DNA from: Candidatus Latescibacterota bacterium
GTDB lineage: Bacteria; Latescibacterota; MWCZ01
Direction of reading: 5' to 3'
Length of the DNA stretch: 64,000 nucleotides
Assembly: GCA_022706085.1 (NCBI GenBank)
Contig: JAKJDF010000005.1
Coordinates: forward strand, 186,001-250,000
Below are positions 1 through 8,865 of the stretch, one piece after another. The stretch's first letter is position 1. Each line of letters starts with the position of its first letter. The position numbers were made by a program, and so were the translations under genes. The notes below the pieces were generated by a model that worked only from the letters and a program-made list of their open reading frames with translations, was not told where the DNA came from and made no database searches.

Positions 1-1
1 C

Positions 2-757
2 GGTTCCGAGGTGAAAGGTTTCCGTCCGGGCGAGGTTGCCTTCTGTATGGGCCCGCACCGCTCATTTCAGCGAACGAAAGAGGAATTCGTCGTACGTGTG
101 CCATCTGAGGTGCCCCCTGAGCAGGCGGTGTTCGCCCGGATGATGGCAGTATCAATGAGCACCTTGACGACAACTGCGGCACGACCGCCTGCAGCAGTGC
201 TGGTGACGGGTCTTGGATTGGTCGGTCACCTTGCTGCGCAGATTTTCGCCGCCTGTGGATACGATGTAACGGCGGTGGACCCGGCGGAAGTGCGTCGAGC
301 CATCGCCTTTGACTCAGGAATTGGCCGCGTGTTCGCGAATGTTCCACCCGAAATCGCGGGTTCGGTCAGCCTGGCGGTGGAGTGCTCGGGCAACGAACGC
401 GCAGTTCTGGATGCCTGTGGTGCGGTTCGCAAGGGCGGTGAGGTCGTGCTGGTCGGGGTGCCGTGGAAAAAGCGGACCGATCTCACCGCGTTTGACCTTC
501 TCCATGCGGTGTTCCACCGGTACGTCGTCTTGCGGAGCGGATGGGAGTGGGAAGTACCACTCCTGCCCACTGATTTCAGGCAAAACAGCATCTACGGAAA
601 CATCGCTGCCGCGATGCGCTGGCTATCCGAGGGAAGGGTCCGCGTGGAACACCTCTTTCGCGTGGAGTCTCCCCGGCGGGCAACTGAAGCGTTCTCCGCG
701 CTGGCATCCGCGTCGTGCGACTGTCTGGGAATCGTATTTGACTGGACCAACCTGTGA
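2..757 (+). CDS. Zinc-type medium-chain dehydrogenase (MDR family), 5'-truncated
   Basis: The reading frame is open to the left edge of the window, so this is the C-terminal two thirds of a gene; the GTG at 11 is an internal valine. What remains starts in the GroES-like domain (the segment KGFRPGEVAFCMGPH) and continues into a Rossmann domain with the NAD(P)-binding motif GLGLVG near residue 70. This is the architecture of alcohol and polyol dehydrogenases that oxidise a substrate hydroxyl with NAD(P). The zinc-binding N-terminus lies outside the window, so substrate and zinc content cannot be judged. It ends about 60 bases before a promoter that starts a separate unit. Confidence 0.75.
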   Translation, partial: GSEVKGFRPGEVAFCMGPHRSFQRTKEEFVVRVPSEVPPEQAVFARMMAVSMSTLTTTAARPPAAVLVTGLGLVGHLAAQIFAACGYDVTAVDPAEVRRAIAFDSGIGRVFANVPPEIAGSVSLAVECSGNERAVLDACGAVRKGGEVVLVGVPWKKRTDLTAFDLLHAVFHRYVVLRSGWEWEVPLLPTDFRQNSIYGNIAAAMRWLSEGRVRVEHLFRVESPRRATEAFSALASASCDCLGIVFDWTNL

Positions 758-817
758 ACCGGCGCAGAGGGTGCAGTCAACCGCGGAAGCACACCTGCAC
801 ATCTCCGAGGAACGTAG

Positions 818-846
818 TTGACTTTCTCCAGGAGCTCTCGTACACT
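818..846 (+). promoter_or_regulatory. Sigma-70-type promoter for the DUF4332 gene
   Basis: TTGACT at 818-823 and TACACT at 841-846 are separated by exactly 17 bases, a near-consensus housekeeping promoter. Transcription would begin near 853, leaving a leader of about 110 bases before the start codon at 964. Confidence 0.6.
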
Positions 847-900
847 TGTGCAACAACTGGCGCCTGCTTCCATCTGGGAGCAAATTCCGCCTCGCGTCGT

Positions 901-929
901 GTTCCACCGAATCTGGGGTTGTGTGGAAC
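901..929 (+). promoter_or_regulatory. Leader hairpin upstream of the DUF4332 gene
   Basis: GTTCCAC at 901-907 and GTGGAAC at 923-929 form a perfect 7-bp stem with a 15-base loop inside the predicted 5' leader. It ends about 35 bases before the start codon and could affect mRNA stability or translation. No known riboswitch class is recognised. Confidence 0.35.
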
Positions 930-963
930 GGCACAATTCCGCGGCTGAGGAAAGGAGTCAGAA

Positions 964-1368
964 ATGGCGAACCTGGTCGAGGTTGAAGGAATTGGCGAAG
1001 CCTACGCCAAAAAGCTTGCGGCGGCAGGAATCAAAACCACAGATGCGCTGTTGGCGAAAGGTGCGACGCCTGAGGGGCGCAAAGAGATTGCGGCGAAAAC
1101 CGGAATCAGCGCGAAAATGATCCTGGAATGGGTGAACCACGTAGACCTTTTCAGGATCAAGGGCGTCGGGCAGGAATACGCGGACCTGCTGGAGGCTGCG
1201 GGGGTTGATACTGTCCCGGAACTCGCGCAACGCAAACCGGAGAACCTTGTCGAAAAGATGGCAGAGGTCAACAAGAAGAAGAAGCTCGTTCGACAACTCC
1301 CGGTCGAAACACAGGTTGCCAACTGGATAGCTCAGGCCAAGGAATTGCCGAGGAAGATCAAGTACTGA
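964..1368 (+). CDS. DUF4332 helix-hairpin-helix protein
   Basis: A 134-residue protein of the DUF4332 family, which is built from helix-hairpin-helix motifs resembling those in DNA-binding and repair proteins. Two such units are visible: VEGIGEAYAKKLAAAGI near residues 6-22 and IKGVGQEYADLLEAAGV near residues 62-78; each carries the G-x-G hairpin. There are no catalytic motifs. The start is supported by AAAGGAG 6-8 bases upstream of the ATG. The gene is a self-contained unit: near-consensus promoter at 818, hairpin in the leader, and an intrinsic terminator at 1445. The role is unknown; structural or nucleic-acid binding is inference. Confidence 0.85.
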   Translation: MANLVEVEGIGEAYAKKLAAAGIKTTDALLAKGATPEGRKEIAAKTGISAKMILEWVNHVDLFRIKGVGQEYADLLEAAGVDTVPELAQRKPENLVEKMAEVNKKKKLVRQLPVETQVANWIAQAKELPRKIKY

Positions 1369-1444
1369 TCTGCGACCGCCCGTGTGCGCCTGCGGGTCGT
1401 CGGAACGTGCTTTCTTCTGGCGGAATGTCGAGAGGTCAGCCGCG

Positions 1445-1484
1445 GGGTCTGTCGAGCCTTTTTGGGGCTTGACGGACCCTTTTT
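1445..1484 (+). terminator. Intrinsic terminator after the DUF4332 gene
   Basis: The 14-base arms at 1445-1458 and 1466-1479 pair with G-T wobbles around a T-rich loop and are followed directly by TTTTT. Confidence 0.8.
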
Positions 1485-1543
1485 GTGTTGGCCGGCGTTC
1501 GCGTGTTGGAGAAAAACGGGTGCCTTGTCACGGCAGGGACGAC

Positions 1544-2821
1544 ATGGGAAACTGTTACGACGTCATCGTTGCTGGCGGCGGAACGGCCGGCACCGCAGCC
1601 GCAATAGCTGCCAGCCGCAGAAACCACAAAGTACTGCTGATTGAGGAACAGAACTGCCTCGGCGGAACGTCCACTTCGGGCGGAGTTGGCGAATGGTTTG
1701 CCTCGCTGGAAGGAACGGGCAACATATTCGACGCTGTCGTGGCTGGCTTGGAGAAGTTCGGCGCCCGGTTCGCCAAGCCCCGCCATTTCAATCCTGAAGT
1801 CCTCAAGAGTGTCTGGCAGTTCATGGCGGAAGAAGCCGGGGTGCAAATCCTCTTCCATTCCAGCGTATGCGGTGCGGAATGCTCCGAACACGCGCTCTCG
1901 CGCATTGAGATTGCCAGTTGTTCCCGCCTTTTTTCTGCCGAGGCGAAGTTCTTTGTCGACGCAACGGGTGAGGGAGACCTGAGCGTGCTGGCGGGCGCGC
2001 AGTTCATGCAGGGCGAGCCAGACACTCGAAAAGTGCTTCACATGAGCCTGGTGGCGTGGATGTACGATACCGGCACGCTTCAGACTCCCTATCTCCCCGC
2101 ATCGCTCGAACCAGTTCGAAGCAGGGAGGAATTGCCGGGGTTGGGCGCGGGGGTACTGGTGGATCGGAACAGGGTGTATCTGAATGCCACGAAAGTGCTT
2201 GATCATGACCCCACAGACCCCTGGAGCCTGAGCGACGCAGAACGGGAGGCGCGGCACCAGTTGCTTCGGGTCGTCCATTACCTTCAGACCCATGAGTACC
2301 CCACGTTTGCGCTTGCATCCAGCGGGGCGCGCATCGGCATCCGGGAGGGCCGAAGGATCATCGGCGATTACGTCCTCGCCCGGTCCGATATCCTGGACAG
2401 GCGGGAACCTCTGGATTTCGAGGACGGCGTTGCGGTTGCAACAAGTCAGATCGACTTTCACAGCCTTAAGAAAACCGGCAACTCCGGGTGGCGCCAGGCG
2501 GTTCTCCCTTACAGCATCCCTCTGCGGTGCATGCTCGCGAAGGGGTTTGCGAATCTCGCGGTGGCGGGGAAGTGTATCAGTGTCGACCAGGTGGTACACA
2601 GCAGTTGCAGGATGACACCGACCTGTTGCGCAATGGGGCAAGCCGCCGGCACAGTCGCCGCCCTTGCGACAGAACAAGGGGTTGTGGACCTGCGCGATGT
2701 GCCGATTTCGAGCCTTCGCCAGACGCTGAACGCGGATGGCATGGAGCTGAACCCGGCGCGCCACACTGGGTTTGCGCCGCACGATACGCGCCTTGATGCC
2801 GATGACTACGTCGGCACGTGA
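1544..2821 (+). CDS. FAD-dependent oxidoreductase (PF12831-type)
   Basis: A 425-residue flavoprotein. The N-terminus carries the FAD-binding dinucleotide fold VIVAGGGTAGTAAA immediately after the chosen ATG, then GGTSTSGGVG, a segment typical of the FAD_oxidored family. Near the C-terminus a cysteine-rich stretch (SSCRMTPTCCAMGQAAG) matches the end of this family. The frame extends upstream to 1382, but that part lies over the terminator of the previous gene, so 1544 is chosen. The substrate is unknown; relatives sit in sugar and uronate catabolism loci, consistent with the convergent GH2 gene whose 3' end overlaps this one by 16 bases. No signal peptide is visible, so it should act in the cytoplasm. 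Confidence 0.8.
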   Translation: MGNCYDVIVAGGGTAGTAAAIAASRRNHKVLLIEEQNCLGGTSTSGGVGEWFASLEGTGNIFDAVVAGLEKFGARFAKPRHFNPEVLKSVWQFMAEEAGVQILFHSSVCGAECSEHALSRIEIASCSRLFSAEAKFFVDATGEGDLSVLAGAQFMQGEPDTRKVLHMSLVAWMYDTGTLQTPYLPASLEPVRSREELPGLGAGVLVDRNRVYLNATKVLDHDPTDPWSLSDAEREARHQLLRVVHYLQTHEYPTFALASSGARIGIREGRRIIGDYVLARSDILDRREPLDFEDGVAVATSQIDFHSLKKTGNSGWRQAVLPYSIPLRCMLAKGFANLAVAGKCISVDQVVHSSCRMTPTCCAMGQAAGTVAALATEQGVVDLRDVPISSLRQTLNADGMELNPARHTGFAPHDTRLDADDYVGT

Positions 2822-5673
2822 TTGTCCCCGTCCGACCGGGATGCGACGCGCAACATGTTCAGGAGCAACATATCCGCCGCGGGGTGAGTGCCCATGTTCT
2901 CACGGATGCGGAAGGTGTTGATGATCAGCCTTCCCGCGCCCACGCGGTGAATGGATATCATCAACCCCGAGGAATATCCCTGCGACGCTCGAATTGCTCC
3001 CGCCACCGCCTCGCATGATTCCTCGCCCGGCGAGTAAAGAAGGTCCGGAATGATCTCGCGGTAGAAACCGTAGTCCAGAAGGCCACCCGCCGGCATTCCG
3101 TCGAAGATCGGGTGGCGTTTTGCCCATTCATCCTTGAGATACAGCCAGCCGACAACCGAATGGAACCTGCCTTTCCTGTCCAGCGGAAGGAACGCCGTCT
3201 GGTCGTCGCCGTCAGCAAACACGCACGGATCGAGGCATATGACCGTCGAGCCTCGCTGCAGACGACGGGTGAGATCGTCGAATCCTCCTGGCGCGCCCTG
3301 ATGGACCGGTGTTTTGGAGAGGATGATCGGGCATCGGGGGTCTGCGGAGTCGCGATCCGGCCGGATGACTTGCGCCCCGTGTTCTGCCAGCCAGTTCTCA
3401 AGGCCGACATCATCACCCCAGATAGCCACCGTTACGCCGCGCAACGGCGTGTCGGGTTTTCGGGACACAAAGAAAACCGCCTCTCCGCCTGCGGCGGCCG
3501 CACCTGATTCGAACTCCGCAAGGAAGCGATACGCGCCCGGCGCTCCGCCAATCCTTACGTCGTCCGCGAACACCAGCGCGGCAAGTGGACGTTCTGAGCC
3601 CTTTTCGTGGACGCGGTACGAGGATTGTGACTCGAAAACCTTGGCACCCGACGGATCTACGACCTGCAAACACACCGGATATGCGCCGGCATGAAGCACA
3701 TCCTCGTCCGCAAGCACTGCCTCCAGACGAACAGGCGTGCCCTCGTATGCGTGGACTGGTTCTGCGAAGAGGCACCAACGCAGCGCCGCCAGCCCATCGG
3801 CTACGGCATCAACGGTTCCCGGCTTGAGTTCTCTGAACGTGGTGAACAATCCCTCGCCGGTGAGCCCCTGATCCACGGTGCCCGTCATGCTGTGCCCGAT
3901 GACGTGCGGGTTGGATCGAATTGCGTTGAGCCCGAGAAGTCGCTGCCCGGCCATTTTGCGCACGCACGCGGCAAAGTAATCCGACGGGCGAGGGAACATC
4001 TCGTCCAGCCGCCAGCACTTCCAATCGGCAAGGAATTGCTCAAGAAGGTTGCGGTAGAATACGGCATCCTCGCTTTTTTCGGCGCGCCACTGCTCAAAGA
4101 GCCTGACCACGCGCCAGAGGTCAACCGCGCTTCCGATGCCGTATTCCGTAAGGAGAACCGGCCCGGCATCCTGCCCGAGTCGACGCAAGAACGAAATGGT
4201 TTCAGCAGTGTGGGGCACCCGGGGATACGCATGAGCGTCCCCCGCACCATCGAAATAGCCACCCCAGGTGGAAGCCGTGACTGCGGCACCGGGCGCCTCC
4301 CCGCCGAGACAGCATTCCCACTCCGTGGACCCGGGGTTCGCAAGCGAGCCGATTGCCTGCTGTCCATCCCACCTGCCGCTGTTCAGAAGAACAACACGAT
4401 CCGGGTCAATTGCCCGGATCGCAGGTAAGGACTTCATGGCGTGCTGGAACACCGGGCCGTCGTTGGTCTCATTCAGGAGCCCCCAGATGACGATGCTGGG
4501 ATGGTTGATGTCGCGCCGGATCATCTCGTATACGGATTGATCAAACAAATGCCTCATGCGGGGAGAATCTCCGAGCAGCCATCCCGCGTATGATTCTTCG
4601 TACACGAGCAAGCCTATCTCGTCGCAGAGGTTCAACTGGTAACGGGTAGCCACTCCTGCGATGAAACGGATCATGTTGAATCCCATAGACTTGACATACA
4701 GCAGGTCCCGCCGGAACATGTCGGGGTCTGGAGGCAGTTGCTGCCCTATCGGCGCATGATTGCCTGTGTGCGAACCGCGGAGGAAAACCCGTCTGCCGTT
4801 CAAACCGAAATACCCGTTCTCAAACCGGAAATCGCGGAATCCACAGCGAACAGAGTATTCGCTTGCGGAGGAACACGTTGCACAGGAAACCACCGCCGTA
4901 ACCCGGTAAAGGAAGGGGTCGTTCAGTTGCCAGAGATGCGGATGGTCAATCCTCAATTGGACACTCAACCACGTTTCTCCGGCATCTACCATCCTTTCGT
5001 CACGAAACGTCTCCAGAGTTTCTCCGGACGGGGACGGAGCGATACTCACCTGGAGGGCGCAAGAAGCAGTCTTCTCGAGTGCATTCACCAGAAGAACCCG
5101 CACATTGACGGTGCCGGTACCGGGGTCCGGATGTGCAACAAGGTCCGCAACACGGACCGCAGGGGCGACGACAAGCTCCACCGAGTCCATTATGCCACCG
5201 TGGTTGAATGACGCGCCGGCAAAGATGGGCACGGTTTTGTTCCGATGTGGAGTTTCGTTCAGGGTAATTCCGTCAACTGGCTCGTTCGTCGGGTTCAGCA
5301 CACGCACGGCAACGAGGTTCTTCCCGTCCGGAACCACTGCTTCAGTGATATCCAGCACGAACGGGGTTTCTCCTCCTTCATGGGCGCCAACCCTTTGACC
5401 ATTTACCCAGACTTCGGCAGAATAATCGACCGCCCAGAACCGGAGCAGATATCTTCCGGAGGGGTAGGGATTTCGATGAACCGAAAACTGCCGCCAGTAC
5501 CATGCGACGCCGTGGTAGCCCGGGAAGACACCCTGGATGATCCAGGGAACGCTGGTGAGGCAAGCCTCGGGACGAACCGCGGCCCACCAGTCCTGCCCCC
5601 GCCCTTCGTTGCGGGGGTCACACGCGATCAACCATTCACCGTCAAGGCTGTATACCACGGCAAGTCCTTTCAC
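2806..5673 (-). CDS. Glycoside hydrolase family 2 enzyme with C-terminal GATase-like domain
   Basis: A 955-residue GH2 protein (beta-galactosidase, glucuronidase or mannosidase type). The N-terminal jelly-roll (about 1-170) and immunoglobulin-like domain precede a TIM barrel. The acid/base is Glu402 in WGLLNE and the nucleophile Glu510 in LLTEYG. After the barrel there are more than 400 further residues. The last 220 (IWGDDVG, HPIFDGMP, GAGRLIINTFRIREN, LLNMLRVA) resemble the glutamine-amidotransferase-like fold that ends some GH2 and GH42 enzymes. No signal peptide is seen, so it probably works on imported oligosaccharides. It converges on the FAD oxidoreductase and diverges from the DUF6785 carrier, which could import its substrate. 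The substrate cannot be read from the sequence. Confidence 0.88.
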   Translation of the reverse strand: MKGLAVVYSLDGEWLIACDPRNEGRGQDWWAAVRPEACLTSVPWIIQGVFPGYHGVAWYWRQFSVHRNPYPSGRYLLRFWAVDYSAEVWVNGQRVGAHEGGETPFVLDITEAVVPDGKNLVAVRVLNPTNEPVDGITLNETPHRNKTVPIFAGASFNHGGIMDSVELVVAPAVRVADLVAHPDPGTGTVNVRVLLVNALEKTASCALQVSIAPSPSGETLETFRDERMVDAGETWLSVQLRIDHPHLWQLNDPFLYRVTAVVSCATCSSASEYSVRCGFRDFRFENGYFGLNGRRVFLRGSHTGNHAPIGQQLPPDPDMFRRDLLYVKSMGFNMIRFIAGVATRYQLNLCDEIGLLVYEESYAGWLLGDSPRMRHLFDQSVYEMIRRDINHPSIVIWGLLNETNDGPVFQHAMKSLPAIRAIDPDRVVLLNSGRWDGQQAIGSLANPGSTEWECCLGGEAPGAAVTASTWGGYFDGAGDAHAYPRVPHTAETISFLRRLGQDAGPVLLTEYGIGSAVDLWRVVRLFEQWRAEKSEDAVFYRNLLEQFLADWKCWRLDEMFPRPSDYFAACVRKMAGQRLLGLNAIRSNPHVIGHSMTGTVDQGLTGEGLFTTFRELKPGTVDAVADGLAALRWCLFAEPVHAYEGTPVRLEAVLADEDVLHAGAYPVCLQVVDPSGAKVFESQSSYRVHEKGSERPLAALVFADDVRIGGAPGAYRFLAEFESGAAAAGGEAVFFVSRKPDTPLRGVTVAIWGDDVGLENWLAEHGAQVIRPDRDSADPRCPIILSKTPVHQGAPGGFDDLTRRLQRGSTVICLDPCVFADGDDQTAFLPLDRKGRFHSVVGWLYLKDEWAKRHPIFDGMPAGGLLDYGFYREIIPDLLYSPGEESCEAVAGAIRASQGYSSGLMISIHRVGAGRLIINTFRIRENMGTHPAADMLLLNMLRVASRSDGDNHVPT

Positions 5674-5808
5674 GAAAGGCGATCAGGCGCCAGATCCATC
5701 CGAACCCCGGGAAAACAGCGCGTGGAAACGTGAACCCGGTACCCGGGCACTCAAGTGCTGATTGTACGTGGTGCTACGGAAGGTGCGCCAGGGGCAAGGG
5801 GCGACTGC
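5674..5808. other. Divergent intergenic region, GH2 / DUF6785
   Basis: 135 bases between two divergent genes. It contains two short dyads, CCCGG/CCGGG around TAC near 5735 and GCACT/AGTGC around CA near 5748. These could be operators, but neither is long enough to be convincing. No clear -35/-10 pair is seen. Confidence 0.3.
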
Positions 5809-7953
5809 ATGAACACCGCGCAGCACATGCATGATCAGCACTCCGGAATGGCTCGCACCTGCCTTGGCGGAACCACGCGTAACCGTTTATTCTTGGGTTT
5901 CCCGGCATATCCGAGCCAAATCCGCGAGACAGCACGTGCCCTCGCATACGGGAGAAATACCGCGAACGGAACCTCTTCTCAACCGATCACGCCGCCAGGC
6001 GTGACCCACGACGCGTCTTCCGCGCCTTTCCCGATGATTCGCTGGCCGCGAGTTCTGACGTGGGGGCTTTCGGTCGTGGTGTTGATGAATGTCTGGATGG
6101 CCTATTGCGAATACGTCGTTCGCGCGAGCCGCTTGAACGGCAGCCACTTTCCGGTGGCGCTCGTGGCTGCGATGGCTGCACTGGTGCTCGCCGTATGGCC
6201 GTTGTTGAAAGCGATTGGCGGAAGCAGGTGGGGTACAAGCACTCCTGAACGACACTTGGTCCTTGTCATGGGCTTTGTTGGTGCGGCGATTCCGGCCAAC
6301 GGGCTTACCGGGTTCATGATGGGCATCATCGCAACTCCGTATTACTACGCTACGCCGGAGAACAACTGGGCAAGCTTTCACCCCCTCATCCCAGGTTGGA
6401 TCGTCCCTCCTGACACACACCACGCGATGAGATGGTTTTTCAATGGCCTTCCGCCCGGAGAACCCATCCCGTGGCACGTGTGGTGGATACCGCTTATCTG
6501 GTGGTTTTCCCTTGCGGCCGCCATCATGGGGGTATGCCTCGCGTTGTCCATTATCCTGCGCAAACAGTGGGTCGAGTACGAACGTCTCTCGTACCCTCTT
6601 GTCGAAGCGAGCAAGTGCCTTCTTGCGGGGAACGATGATCCCGGTGGGCGCAGACCTGTGTGGCAATCACGGTTGTTCTGGGTCGGGACGACCGTCGCGG
6701 CGTTCATTCTGGTGTACAACACCTTTGCCTGGTTTGACCCGCGCTGGCCCATGATTGATATTGCCGGCCGGGGTATCGTGTTGTTTCGCGGGGTGCCGGA
6801 CCTCAAAACGCGTATCAATTTCCTTACAGTGGGCCTTTCCTACTTCGCACCTCAACAGGTGCTCGGCAGCCTGATTGTCGCGTGCCTCGTCACAACCGCA
6901 GAAGCCGGCGCCTTTGCCCGCGTGGGCTTCAGCCTTGACCCCGCCGGAGACAGCTGGACCAACGACAACGTCGCGATCGGGTGGCAGAGTTTCGGGGCGA
7001 TGATGGTGTTCGTCCTGTGGGGCCTCTGGCAGGCGCGAAGGCATTTTGTGGCAGTGTGGCGCTCCGCGTTGAGGGGCACCGACGATGGAACAGAGATGTT
7101 GAGTTACCGGGTTGCCCTTGTCGTGCTCACGCTTTCCCTTTTCTACATGACCATGTGGCTTCACGAGGCCGGCATGGACGTGAGTTTCGCCCTCACATTC
7201 GTCTTTTTCACGGTCATCGGTTACCTTGCGCTCGGACGAATGGTCGCCGAAGCCGGCTACGTGTACCAACGAGTGCCTATTAGTCCCCAGTCTGCAACCG
7301 TATATACGCTGGGTGTGGAGTCCTTCCATCCGGCAACCATGGCAGGATTTGCGTTCTCGTATGCGCTCATTGCGAACGGACGAGGGTTGTTCATGCCGGC
7401 AGTCGTGCAGGCAACGCGGCTTGCAGATTCTTCGGGCAAGGCAGCTCGGAAGGCACTGGGAGCAATCGCCCTGGCATTCGTCGTAGGGTTCGTTGTTTCC
7501 GTGGTATACACGCTCTACCTCGGTTACACGTATGGCGCGTTCAACTTCAGGGTGTACCCATTCTCCGGCGGCAATTACGAGGCGTTCGCCCACACGATCC
7601 GCAAGATCAAGAATCCCTTCGGTCCCGACCTTGCGCGGCTGAGTATGGCGGGAGCAGGCAGCGCGGTGATGGCGGGGTTGATTTTCCTGCGTTACCGGTT
7701 CCCGGGCTTCGCGTTCCACCCAATCGGCATGGTCTTCCCATTCACCTATCTCACCCGCTTCGCCGCGTTTTCGATGAGCATCGCGTGGCTCGTCAAGTTC
7801 ATCTTGCTGCGCCTTGGCGGCGTCGAGCTGTACCGGAAGACGCAGCAGCTGTTTCTCGGACTTGCCGTGGGGTACGCGCTCGGTGTCGCGTACAGTTTTG
7901 TGGTAGACTGGATCTATTTCCCGGGCGCGGGACACGGTATTCATTCCTGGTGA
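5809..7953 (+). CDS. DUF6785/DUF6784 multi-spanning membrane protein
   Basis: A polytopic membrane protein of about 714 residues with at least twelve hydrophobic segments, starting with VLTWGLSVVVLMNVWMAY some 90 residues in. Segments such as GFVGAAIPANGLTGFMMGIIATPYYYA and EYERLSYPLVEA are hallmarks of the DUF6785/DUF6784 family, which resembles oligopeptide-transporter-like carriers and is common in PVC and related polysaccharide-degrading bacteria. Transport of a catabolic substrate is inferred, not shown. The frame is open from a GTG at 5755, but ATG 5809 has a purine-rich GGGGCAAGGGG upstream. It lies just upstream of the SagB-type nitroreductase and aldolase genes, probably in one operon. 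Confidence 0.75.
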   Translation: MNTAQHMHDQHSGMARTCLGGTTRNRLFLGFPAYPSQIRETARALAYGRNTANGTSSQPITPPGVTHDASSAPFPMIRWPRVLTWGLSVVVLMNVWMAYCEYVVRASRLNGSHFPVALVAAMAALVLAVWPLLKAIGGSRWGTSTPERHLVLVMGFVGAAIPANGLTGFMMGIIATPYYYATPENNWASFHPLIPGWIVPPDTHHAMRWFFNGLPPGEPIPWHVWWIPLIWWFSLAAAIMGVCLALSIILRKQWVEYERLSYPLVEASKCLLAGNDDPGGRRPVWQSRLFWVGTTVAAFILVYNTFAWFDPRWPMIDIAGRGIVLFRGVPDLKTRINFLTVGLSYFAPQQVLGSLIVACLVTTAEAGAFARVGFSLDPAGDSWTNDNVAIGWQSFGAMMVFVLWGLWQARRHFVAVWRSALRGTDDGTEMLSYRVALVVLTLSLFYMTMWLHEAGMDVSFALTFVFFTVIGYLALGRMVAEAGYVYQRVPISPQSATVYTLGVESFHPATMAGFAFSYALIANGRGLFMPAVVQATRLADSSGKAARKALGAIALAFVVGFVVSVVYTLYLGYTYGAFNFRVYPFSGGNYEAFAHTIRKIKNPFGPDLARLSMAGAGSAVMAGLIFLRYRFPGFAFHPIGMVFPFTYLTRFAAFSMSIAWLVKFILLRLGGVELYRKTQQLFLGLAVGYALGVAYSFVVDWIYFPGAGHGIHSW

Positions 7954-8007
7954 GAGAAACCACGACGCACGTGGCAACGGAGGGTGACCAGACGAAAGGA
8001 CCGGCCG

Positions 8008-8805
8008 ATGCAACCCGAGAACGATAACGGAACGCGTTTCTCTGCAAACAGGTATTTCCTCAAAGATGCCGTCCGCCAGGTTGTCGATTTCCGTCAAACC
8101 GACCAGGCACGGGGCCTCCCTGCTCCCTCCCTGCAGAAGCCGGTCAACCCGGATGCCAGACGCGTCACATTACCTGATGGCTCCACAGCACTTCTTCGGC
8201 TGTGCGCCATGAGCCTCGGCGAGGCCATTTCCCTGCGGGAAAGCGTACGATCGTACTCCTCCGACGCATTGTCGCTGGAGGAATTGTCGGCTCTGTTGCA
8301 CGCAACTCAGGGTGTGCGAAAGGTCCTGCGTCCGGACTGCGCGTTGCGGAACGTACCGTCGGCCGGTGCGCGCCACTCATTCGAGACGTACGTCGCAGTG
8401 GCGCGAGTGCGTGATCTTCCGGCGGGGCTGTACCGGTATCTTCCCTTTAATAAAGAACTTATCGAGCTGAGCTTGGACCCGGAAATCAGTCAGAAGGCGA
8501 GGAACGCGTGCCTCGGGCAAGAGTTCGTTTCGAGAGCCGCCGCGACGTTTTTCTGGACAACAATTCCCGCCCGCATGGAGTGGCGCTACGACCGCGCAGC
8601 ACACAAAGTCATCGCGGTTGACGCAGGGCATGTCTGCCAGAACCTGTACCTCGCATGCACGGCCATGGGAGCAGGCGCATGTGCGATCGCTGCGTACGAT
8701 CAGGACGCCTGTGACCGTTTGCTCGGCGTTGACGGAGACGAGGAATTCACGGTATACATCGCCACCGTGGGCAAAAGAAGACGCGCGCAGAGCACCGGAT
8801 CATAG
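8008..8805 (+). CDS. SagB-type nitroreductase-family dehydrogenase
   Basis: A 265-residue member of the SagB/ThcOx branch of the FMN nitroreductase fold. SLRESVRSYSSDALSLEELSALLHATQGV at the core start is the typical FMN-contacting segment of the family. It is followed by SAGARHSFETYVAV, and by DAGHVCQNLYLACTAMGAGACAIAAYD near the C-terminus. In toxin and cyanobactin clusters the family oxidises azolines, but no cyclodehydratase or precursor gene is seen here, so it is more likely one of the many stand-alone flavin oxidoreductases. ATG 8008 has AAAGGA about 10 bases upstream; the GTG at 7984 is less likely. Confidence 0.8.
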   Translation: MQPENDNGTRFSANRYFLKDAVRQVVDFRQTDQARGLPAPSLQKPVNPDARRVTLPDGSTALLRLCAMSLGEAISLRESVRSYSSDALSLEELSALLHATQGVRKVLRPDCALRNVPSAGARHSFETYVAVARVRDLPAGLYRYLPFNKELIELSLDPEISQKARNACLGQEFVSRAAATFFWTTIPARMEWRYDRAAHKVIAVDAGHVCQNLYLACTAMGAGACAIAAYDQDACDRLLGVDGDEEFTVYIATVGKRRRAQSTGS

Positions 8806-8865
8806 TGGAAAGGGTTTTGTTGGCAGTCCGGCGTCCCGTCTGGCAGAACAATGGAGGTGACTGAT

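Noticed and set aside
1436-2782. 448-codon minus-strand open frame
   Set aside because: It mirrors the FAD oxidoreductase gene. Its composition is typical of a GC-rich antisense shadow.
6667-8097. 476-codon minus-strand open frame
   Set aside because: It is antisense to the DUF6785 carrier; the translation is dominated by charged residues and His with no recognisable fold.
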